Assembly: GCF_963855985.1 (NCBI RefSeq)
Contig: NC_087092.1
Location: 6,448,001 to 6,512,000 of the forward strand
From: Ostrinia nubilalis
Lineage: Eukaryota; Arthropoda; Insecta; Lepidoptera; Crambidae
Reading direction: 5' to 3'
DNA length: 64,000 nucleotides
The first letter of the stretch is position 1. Each line of letters opens with the position of its first letter. Below, piece by piece: positions 1-10,540 of this stretch. The notes under the pieces were generated by a model that saw only the letters and a program-made list of their open reading frames with translations, had not been told where the DNA came from and did no database searches. The translations under genes were made by a program, and so were the position numbers.

Positions 1-1716
1 TTTTTGTAAGTTAAGTGGATATTACATTTTGAACTTGTAATTATTTTGAAGCGAAATTTCATTATTCAACACATTGAAGATAACGGAGCAGTTCTTGAAA
101 CTTAGTGTTCAGGATTTTATGGAATGCCGAAAGATCATCTTATAAATACGATTTGTAAAACATCCAAAACGGAATTGTCATCTAAAAAGATTTACCCCAT
201 TCATAATGAAACGAGTATCATGCCGATTTATTTACTCCGTGCAATGTTACCCCACTCACTGTGCTACGTGACGCTCAAATAAAGAAATCAAGATGGTACC
301 CCCACTGATTAGCCGGTAGTCCGGAGATTACGCCCATCTCCTACGGCCGTTGATCAAATATTCTACAAGTTTATTCCTACTAAATGAAAATGAGACTATA
401 AACTTTCCAAGCGACGCAGAATGATTCTATTACGAATATGAAATGTTATTACCTCCGACGGATTATAAGCAGGAGCAGGTTCTCACAAATGAAATTGCTT
501 CCCTCCTTTGGAATCCATTTTAAGGATGAATGGTATAATTCTTGCGAGTGAGGACTTTGTCAGGACGTGGTTATTGAGACAGTGTTGCATGTTATACTTT
601 TGATGTTTTATTTTTTTTTTACCATTTCTAGATATTGCTGTCATTTTACAATGATTTTTTTATAATTTACAAATTTTTTGCTTGAAAAACAAATCGCTTA
701 GTTAGGTATGTGACGTAAAATAAATAAATAAAAAATAATGTTGGTAAATAAGAGATAACATTTCGAAAAGGTGGAACCTGCAACCAAATATTCGATCGCT
801 TGCCACGCGATTACCTTATCAAATAGTTAAATAAGATGATCGATTTCACTGAAGCTAATATAGTTTCATTGTTGTAAGGATTACCATTACCATACCATTG
901 TTGTAAGGATAATCATTATTATCATGATCCTTTGTAATGGTATAATTATGACTCTGGTCTGTAAAATATAATAATTATTCAGAACTCGTATGAATCCAAT
1001 CAATATTCAACCAAAATCAAGCATAATACTGATCCTAATTTAACCTTACACGTACTAACAATGTACGTAATTATGTATAGATGAACTAATCGTGCGAACC
1101 CAGCGACGCATCCTCGCGGGCTCTATATTGAAACAAAATGTTTATTACCGAAATTGTACATCGCTTATCGGGTTCGGTAAACATAAACTTGTTGTTCCAA
1201 AGGTAATTTGATCACTTCTCGATAATAACATAGTTTTGGGAACAAATGGAAATTTCAAAGTTGCGTTCTGTTAAACAATTCGCGAATTGTAACGTTTCCG
1301 TTCAAGGTATACCATGTTATTTGGCTACAACAAAAGTATCTTTGGAGTTATCTATTTGGATTGCCTAGCGGAGGGTCACGATTTAATTGGTTGTCATTAT
1401 ATTGTTTGTTGACTCCATAGTCTGATGGTTAAAATGAAATGGTTGGAATCTTCCGACTCCTTAGGTTCAGTTCCGTGAAAACAAAACACAATCTTATTCT
1501 AGAATATCCTAAAACTCTCTCTTAATTCTAAATTATTATACAGACGGACGACGGCACATCAAGATTAAATGTAGGGTTCAATTCCCGCCTTAATCAGTTC
1601 GATTTTTTTCAAGCTGTTTATTTAAAACACCTTATGTATTTTCTAATTAGTGCTATATTGCAATAAAATATTTATTCTGATGTGCAGTCGACCGATAAAT
1701 ATATGGATAGACTTAC
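1..1716. other. AT-rich non-coding stretch
   Basis: No coding segment or RNA gene is supported here. The word ATTGTTGTAAGGAT occurs twice about 29 bp apart near 868 and 897, a short local duplication. A stretch near 1415-1500 has weak tRNA-like box A and box B words and might be a very old tRNA-derived SINE, but no cloverleaf can be drawn. Confidence 0.5.
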
Positions 1717-1761
1717 TTCAGAACCTTCGTTAGATGCTGAAGAACTGCGACCGGAACTTAC
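1717..1761 (-). CDS. Candidate 45-nt cassette microexon
   Basis: Read on the minus strand, a pyrimidine-rich tract ending TTTTCAG is followed by 45 nt and then GTAAGT, a textbook donor. Only one frame is open, giving VSSGRSSSASNEGSE: 15 residues, serine-rich, of the kind common in disordered, phosphorylated linkers. The length is a multiple of three, so inclusion or skipping would not shift the frame of a host transcript. It cannot be spliced directly to the first-exon candidate at 17337-17385, because that exon ends after one base of a codon and the joined frame would soon meet a stop; other exons would have to lie between. No protein family is recognised. The alternative is chance, since both splice signals are short. 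Confidence 0.4.
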
Positions 1762-1780
1762 CTGAAAACAAGCAAAAAAA
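1756..1780 (-). promoter_or_regulatory. Recursive-splice-site-like motif (abutting 3' and 5' splice sites)
   Basis: The minus strand reads TTTTCAG directly followed by GTAAGT. An acceptor immediately joined to a strong donor is the signature of ratchet points described in long Drosophila introns, where an intron is removed in steps. Here a second GTAAGT lies 45 nt downstream, which would define a recursive-splicing exon. The motif is visible; its use is inference. Confidence 0.35.
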
Positions 1781-1904
1781 TCATGTAACACACAAACCTT
1801 TTAGTATGATGTCGATGACGAAAATAAATATAATGTAATATTGATGCTTTTTAACAGATTTTACGACCGTTTGACTGGCAGTCATTAGGCCACATTTGGG
1901 TTCA

Positions 1905-1975
1905 TTTTTTATGGTCGGGTGAGGCAAACGAGCTGACGGTCCACCTTATGGGAGGTGATTGCTATCATACCTGTA
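1905..1975 (+). repeat. Dispersed repeat fragment (AGGCAAACGAGC type)
   Basis: Contains AGGCAAACGAGC followed by ACGG, a CACCT-like block and GGTGATTGC. The same succession is seen at 48870-48972. This kind of module is very common in lepidopteran genomes; I do not assign a named family. Confidence 0.5.
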
Positions 1976-2412
1976 TAAAAGGAGAGATTTCGATGGCCTG
2001 ATAAACAACATTTAACCCTTGGGAACATGTGGAAGTAAGTTTAAGTAGTAGTGAAAGTTTTGCACTTAACTGTAATCTACAATTTGTACCAGCAATTTAT
2101 TTTATGAAAACTGTTATCAACCCGTTTATGACGAACTCTATGTTACAAATATGCATTCTTTACTGCAAATGACAAATATTGAGATTCTTACAAGTTTTAA
2201 CCAGTGTGTTTTTTGTGAATTATGAATGTATAATGTTTTCTACCATTTTCAATCATTGCTTAAATAAGGCGTGTAGGTACATTTGCAAAAAAAAGCAGAA
2301 TTTTACCAAATTTTCACTCTCTTTTCTCGTTATCTGCCAAAAATGCAGTTACTCATAAAGACAAAAATGCATGTTAAAATATATTATTTGTTTCATTTCC
2401 CGCTAGTCGCTC

Positions 2413-2466
2413 TTACACTGTGCGCAAACTCACCCGTGTGAAAGGGTCTAAGACGCCTGTCAGACC
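2413..2466 (+). repeat. Two-copy diverged repeat, member 1
   Basis: Shares a run resembling GTGCG-n-ACTCACCCG-n-GAAAGG and then TCTAAGACG with 4050-4117. The function is unknown; it is probably a fragment of a dispersed repeat. Confidence 0.4.
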
Positions 2467-2585
2467 AAAGACACCCTTTGATCGATGCATCGCTTAAAAT
2501 AACACCTTCTGCAATTTGATATGCCTCAATTGACATAACCATAGTCCGCTCCTAGAGACTACCATAACTTTGAAGGTAAAGTCGT

Positions 2586-2946
2586 TCGTTCGTTTCAGCC
2601 GAAAGACGTCCACTGCTGGAAAAAGGCCTCCCCCAAGGATTTCCACAAAGACCGGTCCTGCGCCGCTTGCATCCAGGTACTTCCCGCGACCTTTACCAGA
2701 TCGTCGGTCCACCTAGTGGGAGGCCTGCCCACGCTACGTCTTCCAGCTCGTGGTCGCCACTCAAGAACTTTCCTGCCCCAGCGGCCATCAGCTCTTCGAG
2801 CTATGTGCCCCGCCCATTGCCACTTGATTTTAGCGATTCTGCGGGCTATGTCAGTCACTCTGGTTCTCCTACGGATCTCCTCATTTCTGATTCGATCACG
2901 CAGGGAAACTCCGAGCATAGCACGCTCCATCGCTCTTTCAAGTCAT
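2586..2946 (-). mobile_element. 5'-truncated RTE-type LINE, 3' end only
   Basis: The minus strand encodes the C-terminal end of a non-LTR retrotransposon polyprotein (endonuclease-reverse transcriptase) down to its stop at 2595, followed by a short 3' tail rich in GAAC words. The insertion is bounded by the 9-bp direct repeat TAAAGTCGT (2577-2585 and 2947-2955), fitting a target-site duplication made during target-primed reverse transcription. Heavy 5' truncation is usual for LINEs. Related fragments lie at 5855-6007 and 28190-28340. Confidence 0.75.
2595..2930 (-). pseudogene. C-terminal fragment of RTE LINE reverse transcriptase
   Basis: About 111 residues are open and end at a natural stop. 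Recognisable blocks are ERAMLGVSLRDRIRNEEIRR, KWQWAGHIARRADGRWG, SVGRPPTRWTDDLVKVAG and a WTSFG end. These match the thumb and C-terminal tail of lepidopteran RTE-clade ORF2 proteins. The catalytic reverse transcriptase palm motif and the endonuclease are absent, so the fragment cannot act alone. The apparent start is simply the first in-frame methionine after the truncation. Confidence 0.75.
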
Positions 2947-3081
2947 TAAAGTCGTACCTATGATGTTTTTTTTAATGCAAGACAAGACAGGTATTTGACA
3001 GCAATCGCACCTGGTGTTAAGTGAGATGCAGTTTAGAATGTAAATCGATTCAGACAGAGATGGAACAGCTCATGCGAATAA

Positions 3082-3270
3082 TCTATTGAAGCGAAAGGTT
3101 GACTGACTCACTCATCACGAAATCTCAGAAACTACAAGTGCTAGGAGTCTCAAATTTTGCATGGGGGTCCTTTTAGAACGTAGGTGCTCACTAAGACGGG
3201 ATTTTGCAAAATTTAACCCCTACGGGGATAAAACGGAATTCATACATACGAAGTCGGGGGCGGCCGCTAG
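3082..3270 (+). mobile_element. Helitron-like 3' fragment
   Basis: The segment ends ACGAAGTCGGGGGCGGCCG then CTAG, followed by T. This is the same 3' end as the complete element at 32669-33153. CTRR termini inserted before T are the hallmark of Helitrons. The 5' end is not identified; a different dispersed repeat appears to precede it from about 2962. Confidence 0.5.
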
Positions 3271-3678
3271 TCTTTAATATTACTTCACTTTACAATTAAA
3301 CATAGGTTTATCAAATCACTAAAGACATAGGTAGGTTGGTGTCTGTAATGCTAGGTTGCATAAATTTGATAGATTGACGTTTCTATTGGCGTGTACCACA
3401 TATTGAATACTAAATTGAAGCGAATTCTTCGAAGCAATTTGCGCAGCTGTCTAATCATTAGGATTTTAACGCATCAAACGATACGTTACTACGTTGGGGT
3501 CTTTGCTAAATAATGGTAAAACTGTTTGCGATAAAATAAATGAAATAAGTAGAAATAAAATTTATAAGTGTCTTTACATGCATATTTATCAGGTCGTTGT
3601 ACAAATGCAACGCTTTCAGTAAGACTGAAAACTTAAGATACAGCCTAGCCCATCGACCCGTCGATATGGAGGCGTCGT

Positions 3679-3700
3679 CTTTTGACATGCATGTCAAAAG
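3679..3700. repeat. Perfect 22-bp palindrome
   Basis: The sequence centred on TGACATGCATGTCA is identical to its own reverse complement over 22 bp. It could be a dimeric factor site or a chance dyad in AT-rich DNA. Confidence 0.6.
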
Positions 3701-4049
3701 TCATAGAAAGTTTATGTCGTCAAAATAATTATTTTGAAATTAAATCGCGTAGTTTAAGTATAAAATCCTTAACACCTTAATAGAAGTGTAATAAATTAAT
3801 AATCTCTACATCCCCTGATATATTCAGAAACTACATTTAGCTTGATCACCTTTCACATTTCATGATAATTTGCGCTTAAAATGACCTCCACCCACGTGTT
3901 GGCTCTGACCTCCACCCACGTATTGGCGGGCTAATTTTGACCCGTGAGCTCCAAATAATGTTACATAATAAATCATACATATATTTGATTGACCCAAACT
4001 ATATAAAATTGAAACAACTATTGTGAATTCGCTATCACAATCGCTCTCT

Positions 4050-4117
4050 CCAGCACAGTGCGTGGACTCACCCGCGCGGAAAGGTCTCTAAGACGGGCGA
4101 ACTGTGTATGACAGGCC
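4050..4117 (+). repeat. Two-copy diverged repeat, member 2
   Basis: Counterpart of 2413-2466, in the same orientation and about 1.6 kb away. It shares GTGCG, ACTCACCCG and TCTAAGACG words. Confidence 0.4.
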
Positions 4118-5050
4118 GTGGTTACAAATCGCTAAGTATAGAACCCTTTGTTTTTGTCGGGTATGGATGCCAAAATGTGGGTTTTTGGGTTGTGAAAGTA
4201 TTCGCGAATAGTTTAGCTAATTTTTTTGGCGATGCGATGTGTCGAGAAATGTAGCGATTAAAATAATAAATTTTAATATGAAATAGTTTCCTACGGTTAT
4301 AATAAAGTTAAAAAACCTAGAAACCTTCAAATCAGCAATGCCCATAGTTTTATGTATTAGCCAAATCATGATAAATTTTGTTTCTTGCAATATCAGACGT
4401 CAGAATACAATTTATTTTATGTTGCAAAATAGCAACATTTGAACTAAATACGATGGCGTAATGTTAAGCTTGACATGTTGCCTTCTGCCCTACTCTGTTA
4501 AGTCTCATAGCTTTTGTAGTCCCTGGTGAAAAATTACCATGAAAATTTGATCGACAACAAAAAATCAGGATTCGCGTCCTTATTCCGTACAAAACGTTAC
4601 GTCTAGATACTTTAGTAGCCACAACGTACTCCTTGACAAATTAGATTTTTGCCGGGTATTCCTGGCTAAGACGAAATTACTGGTGACTTTGAGTCGAGTG
4701 CAGGCTTTTAAACGTGAATTAGAGGTCGCGTCACTCAGCCGTTAATGGTGTATTATGAGTGAGTGGATGTCGCTGGTAAAAATTAATATCCAATGGGTTT
4801 TTAGTTCGGTTTGGCGGATGTTCGCAAAATGCAACTGCTGAAATTACCGATTAAAACAGGTACTTTTAATTTCAGAAATGATCAGCACAGGATTTGATCG
4901 AAGTGCCAATAAAACCCTTTCAGTGTTCGAAAGATTTGAAAGTGTTTAAAAACTGAAAGAAAAATACAACCAGTAACTTAATTTAACCTTAAATACCGAA
5001 AAATTGCGAGCCTCCATACGTTGAACTATTTTTGATAATCAATGAAATCT

Positions 5051-5232
5051 GTGTGCCTACCATGAGTTTACGTTAGGTGTGCTCGCTAGCGACTGCGTAA
5101 AAAAAATACATTTAAATGTATGACATATTGTGCAGCGCCCCTAGCGGCTACTTTCAAGAAATAAAATCTTCATAGAATTTTTTGACGTATTCGCTAGCGA
5201 GCTCACCTAACGTAAACTCATGGTAGGCACAC
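5051..5232. mobile_element. MITE with long terminal inverted repeats
   Basis: GTGTGCCTACCATGAG opens the element and its reverse complement closes it. The outer 29 bp of each arm match, and similarity continues through CTCGCTAGCGA to about 54 bp. The 182-bp unit has no open frame, which fits a non-autonomous DNA transposon mobilised in trans. No target-site duplication is obvious. Confidence 0.75.
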
Positions 5233-5650
5233 TGTATTAGATTTGCAGACTCAATACTCTAGGTAGCTTTCCATCTCGTCACAAATTAAAATTCGTCCCA
5301 AAATGGATCTTAGTCCCACGGTTATGTTAATCTTAGTCACGATACCTGAGTCTACCCGATCCTAAATACATGAAGCAGGTCAGGTCATCAACTCAGCCCA
5401 TCCTAATTGGTTGTCACGTACTGGCAACCTCATTAGCAAGTGGATTGAAAACAAAAAATAATCTGATTACACAAGCCCACATCCCAAATACGGGGTCTAT
5501 TGTGCCCATAAAATATGTAATTCAAAAACCAGTCCACGACAATACAAACTGAAACAATGTTGTGTACACGGCACCTTTTTCTCAAAATCCGTTTCGCAAA
5601 CGTGCACATACAGGGTGAATTTGCAATCAGTATCCAAATTTTTAGGAGCG

Positions 5651-5733
5651 ACTCTTGACAAATTGTCATACTTCATACAAAAAACACCGGTTATCGTTAT
5701 ACGGTCAAAGTTAGGTGGTGCAACTCAGCCTAA
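5651..5733 (+). repeat. Partial AGGCTGAGTTGCACC-family MITE
   Basis: The right half of the family is present: ACACCGGTTATCG, then CAAAGTTAGGTGGTGCAACT and CAGCC. The left terminus is missing. Fuller members are at 10432, 32530, 34534 and 49337. Confidence 0.65.
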
Positions 5734-5854
5734 ATCAGTAACTTAATCGATTTACGTAAAGAATTTTTTTTTTCATAGTTAATTATTTTTATCCGCTCCG
5801 CGCAGTCTCAAAATTAACAAACGTGGATAATTTTTTAAAGAACTTTCTTTTGTT

Positions 5855-6007
5855 TCAGCCAAATGACGTCAACTGCTGGAAAAATGCCTCCCCCAAAGTT
5901 TTCCACAATGAACGGTCCTGCGCTGCCCGCATCCAGGTTCTTCCCGCGACCTTTACCAGATCGTCGGTCCACCTAGTAGGAGGCCTGCCTACGCTACGTC
6001 TTCCAGC
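5855..6007 (-). mobile_element. RTE LINE 3' fragment
   Basis: About 150 bp match the last part of the fragment at 2586-2946 with scattered changes, including the GTCGGTCCACCTAGT block. The frame corresponds to the last 50 or so residues of the LINE protein and is degraded. Confidence 0.7.
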
Positions 6008-6060
6008 CCTATAGAGCTTATTAAAAAAAAATTGGATACTGTTTGCAAAATCACCCTGTA

Positions 6061-9000
6061 TTATAACAACATTGTCGGGCCTATATAACCGGGCGCACTG
6101 CCATCTGTCGGAAGTTTTACAATGTTTATGACCGCCATCGGGAAGTGTACATAAATTCTGACGATTGCACGCTGTTAACGATAACGATACAATGGTTTAA
6201 CCCTATTAAAGCTTAATTGTTTTTGAGCAGGTATACGACAAACCCCGTTTGGGGTGGTTTATTTTTAAGCGCAGTAAACAGATTGAATTTTATGCGGGTT
6301 AAATATTGCGGTAAGTAATATAATTTGTGCTTATCGATAAACCGAAGGCTCATTTTTGCTTATTATCAATTTGAGACTGCCGTATTTATAAAAGAGGCTA
6401 ATGTCAAACATACTCGACTGTAGATATTTCCCATATTATACATTCATATAAAACTGTGATAATAAAGCAATTAAGTGGCTAACCTTTTCCTAATGTATCC
6501 TCTAGTTTTACAAAGCTGCAAACTATCTGTAACCTAATTGTATTTTAATTTTTTCAACTCAACAAAATGATAGCCAAAATATTTGCGAATTCAAAACCAA
6601 ACTTTTTACTTACCTCAGCATTTTCATTCAATCGCAAATACAAAATTTAAATAAATTTACCAAGTCGTGCAACAGAGAATTAAAGTTGGCCAACGATATG
6701 CAACGCTATCAAAGTTTACGGACATCTACAATACAGAAAAGAGTCCCAAAATCATTTTGAATTCAGTATTAATCCCCTAACTCGGTTCGAAGCATCGCTC
6801 TTTCCATACTTTGTGGGATTTCCGAAAGAAAGCTGCTCCAAGAAAGTTCTATCCCAACTCTTGTGTAATCTTACTTATAAAAATAAACTTTTGCATTAAC
6901 TGATTTCGAATCAGGGGTGAGGAACTTCGTAAGGTGGGCTAACCCATACCGGGACTTACAAGTTTCAGAGTCAATCAAGTAGAAAATAGACACAAATAAA
7001 TACACGTTTAGGTAGTTTTGACTTTATAAGCGTAAGTAGACTTTGGGGGTTCGATTTATGGATGAATGCGGCAGATAATGTCAAAGTTGGGGGGTCATGC
7101 GACAGGCTTTGGGGGGATAACCTGTTCTTTTCAGAACTGCGGGTACACGAAAAACGAGATATGATATTGCAGACGAAGCAATCCACGATATGATGGTAAT
7201 CGCTTATGGATTGGAAAGCATGTTCAAACTATATTTTATGAAATTTGGGCCTATTAACTACGAGTAGTAACTGTAAACAAATAAAAATATCGATGATAGT
7301 CAAATAACGATAACGTATATTTTGAAGAAAATACGAGTACCCACGTTTAATTCTACCTCAAGCCAAAATAAACCTATCTTAAACACAAAATAACCCTAAA
7401 ATATTTATAAATTCTACAAGCATAGAATTTTTACATTAAAGCTTAAGGTATTTTGAACTACGTTATCCATACTCTTTACGAAAGATAATAAATAAATTAG
7501 CAAAAGCTTGGACCAGCATTCTGTAAATAATTGAATGCATTTATAAACGTAGGCACTAGGGTTTCCCCGGCGAATTTTCCTTTAAGCAAAGTCCCTGCAA
7601 ATGAGAATATCCTTCATAATTATTCAATTACGAAGTAATAAGGGTTTAACCTCTTACTCCCAGCGCTGGGAAGTCAACGCGCTAAGGGTAATTTCAGATT
7701 CATTTAAAATTATCTTAGTTAGTCACTTTTCTTACCCTCAATTAAGTAGGAAAGTTTCGACTGGACTGATCTTATTTAGGAAATAAACTGAGATACCATA
7801 ACAAGTAACCAGCCAAAAAGTTATTTTAGGATCTTTATACATAGGTACACAAATGTACTCTTACCCTGTTGTATACGGGTAATCTAAAGTATATTATTAT
7901 TTTAATTAATTTCTATGCAGTTAAAATATATGGATAATCTAAGACACAGTCATTTTTAAAATCAACTGTTTTTTTTGGTATTCCAAATGAGGTCTGGGTA
8001 CTTAATATTAGTAATGGCTGTAAAACATACATGAAAATCTGAGTAAAATGGGTTCACAACATATCAGAATCTTATTTAATTTGGGTATTCTTAAATAATA
8101 ATAAAACACGATATTACCTACCTAACTCTATCTGGAATGGAAATCGATGTCTCAAGCAAGGAATCTTTTAGTGTGTATTCAAGCTTGTGATAAGATAACT
8201 AGTGATTTTGGATACATGATGCGCGAAAATGACAGACCAGACAGACGAGTTTCGTTGTAAAACAATCAATATTTATACCTAACATTGCGTACAAAACCAA
8301 GCAAACCACGGACTTTTGGTAACATCTCGATCTCCGAACAATTTTTCCCTTTCGAGGAAATAAAGATACGTGTCGTACTTACGAAGGCCGAGTGTAATTA
8401 AGGTGCAAAGATACCCGAAGTCTGTGGAGTGCGCTCGAGGGCCCTTCGTCAGTGTGCACTCGAGTCTCCGAGTGTTGCGTAGGCCGTCTCCACGATCAAA
8501 AGACTCAAAGCCACATAATTGGGTTATTTTTTTTTCATCCCCACATTTTGGTACTGGTTTGACAGTGAAAAGTGGAATGAAGATTGGAATTTCGAACGAA
8601 TAAAAGTTGCTCGAAAGATTTTCTAATTTTGAAGCAGTAAAACAAAATCAACGCTCATTTGTTTTTTATAGTTTTTACAAACTCGTTAAAAACAAATTAA
8701 TGTTTGATACATTTGTTTTAATATTAATTTGTTAAACAAACTCAGTGTTTTAGAATAGAACCTAATGGCTTTATCAAGACAATTAATTTGTAAAAGTGCT
8801 TGTTAGCAAGCTCAATAGAAATTAATTGACTAATGCTGGCTGTGGCTTGCGCAAATGCAAAAGTATTAAGCGTGATGAAAGTTATAGCAGTTATAGTTAG
8901 AGCATTACAGAAGTTTTTTGCTTGGAAAATAATAATGAAGTTGTAAATCGTTCTGTTTTAATTTATGATATATCTTGTTATTTTGCTTATCTGCAGGGGA

Positions 9001-10431
9001 GAAGACGTCCTAATAAACATTACTAATAGGATTAGAAAAAGAACGAAATTCTAATTATCTTAACTGTATATTATGAAAGTAAATAAGAAACATGACTTGT
9101 TACTTGGCTTGGACTTCTTTCATTGTATACTTAATCGATAACAAGACCCATTAAGCTTATAAAGACTCTATCACGAACCAATAATGAATTAATATAAACG
9201 GAGCCGCCGTCACAACTCATACGGAACTCGCTCCCAAATAAACTATCGGATGAAACAGACAGAAACATCGAGCCCAATCTTATTACGATGTTCTAACTTA
9301 TATTCCACATTACATTAATTTCTCCGGAGACGTCTCGCAAACTAAGCAATAGCAGCTGCCCGCTATGGTCGCATGTTTATTGAGAAATTGCCTAATCTCG
9401 AAGAGCTACAAAACAAAACCACATCGGAAATGTTGAACTAAAGTATTTCTTCTCTCTAAGGATGTTAGTGGTAGTACCCTTGTCGGCGCTAACCGATCAC
9501 ACCCCTAAGGCACCCGAATTACTGTCCGGACTGATTACCCCGCCTCCCCTCCCTCGCCTTGCCTCCCCCTCTCTCGCCTCGAGCCCTACGTCAACTATTA
9601 TTTGTGTTTCCTACTTATAATTTGCGCCCTGCAAAAGTTCGACAAATACCAGTCACATTATTAAATATAAGAAAACTTCTCATAACTTTTGCACTCAAGT
9701 CTGTAGTGAACGCGATCCTTACTTATTGTATTAGCGTCGCGTCGTGTGCGCCGAATGAAACGAGACTCTGTGATTGCCCGATCAATGCTGCCATTCAGTT
9801 TACGATGAACAACTTTATAATTCCAACAATAAATCTCGTTTGAATAAATCGTAAAACCTGCTTAATGAATTGCCACTGAGTTTAATAAGTAATAAATATT
9901 TATGCCGCTACATGTGTGCCGTGAAGTATAATAAATTCCAATTTATCGTACTGCTTATTAGGTAGAAGAAGAGTGAAATATACCAAAAACATAAACATTT
10001 TTCGTAGATAATCGAGCACACAAAAGGTACATTTTAATGTTCTTACATTCTTGATTTTTTTGTTGAAAATGGGCAAATGTATTCATTGGCGCGTAAAGAA
10101 ATCATCGTCCCAAATACGTCTCTGTAACAAAAGCCGAGTCGGTACGTGTTTAACATATTTTTCTTTAAACAGACAACAATGCTGGATACATGTAGGTAGG
10201 TATTGCCTTTACGCTATACGAGACGATGTTAAATTTGCTATTTATATCAAGTTCATAATGTTGCAAACAGCCAAATCGCATGGTATTCACAAATTTATAA
10301 AAACAACAAAACATACAATTCCTTCGACGCAACTGATGGATTGCCTAACCTTACCTAAGTATTTATTTTAAACATAGAGACCAATGAAACATATTTTTTA
10401 ATAACATCTATCTCCCCATTAGTTAATTCTT
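6061..10431. other. AT-rich non-coding stretch
   Basis: No supported gene. Near 8384 the minus strand reads GGCCTTC then GTAAGTAC, a good donor after a GC-richer block (8390-8510), conceivably a first non-coding exon. At 9462-9620 a 52-codon frame follows an acceptor-like TTCTCTCTAAG but is mostly low-complexity CT-rich DNA. Confidence 0.4.
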
Positions 10432-10540
10432 AGGCTGAATTGCACCACCTAACTTTGACCGTAACATTGACGATAACCGGAGTTTTTTGTATGGAGTTTG
10501 ACAGATTTTTGACGTTTGTAAAGTTAACAGTGCAACCTTA
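10432..10540. mobile_element. AGGCTGAGTTGCACC-family MITE
   Basis: Begins AGGCTGAATTGCACC and contains the CGATAACCGG core and GTATGGAGTTTGACAG. It ends near AGTGCAACCTTA, a decayed inverted copy of the start. It is in inverse orientation to the fragment at 5651. Confidence 0.65.

Larger units (their letters stand above)
1762..2576. other. Non-coding stretch with repeat fragments
   Basis: No gene is seen. It holds the dispersed-repeat fragment at 1905-1975 and one member of a two-copy repeat at 2413-2466. Confidence 0.4.
3271..5050. other. AT-rich non-coding stretch
   Basis: No supported gene. It contains the palindrome at 3679-3700 and the repeat member at 4050-4117. A duplicated phrase CTCCACCCACGT occurs near 3890-3920. 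Confidence 0.5.
5609..6060. mobile_element. 452-bp inverted-repeat element with TA-CAGGGTG ends
   Basis: The left end reads TACAGGGTG, then AATTTGCAATCAGTATCCAA. The right end is the inverted version, closing CACCCTGTA. This could be CAGGGTG termini flanked by the TA duplication of the Tc1/mariner superfamily. Inside lie a fragment of the AGGCTGAGTTGCACC family (5651-5733) and an RTE LINE fragment (5855-6007), so it is a composite. The inner part of the inverted repeat also occurs at 48797-48840 and 49110-49140. Confidence 0.55.

Noticed and set aside
1415..1600. tRNA-like T-arm words such as GGGTTCAATTCCCG
   Set aside because: No acceptor stem, D-arm or anticodon arm can be placed at the right distance.
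9462..9620. 52-codon frame MLVVVPLSALTDH following an acceptor-like tract
   Set aside because: Most of it is CT-rich low-complexity DNA that is open by composition; no homologue comes to mind.
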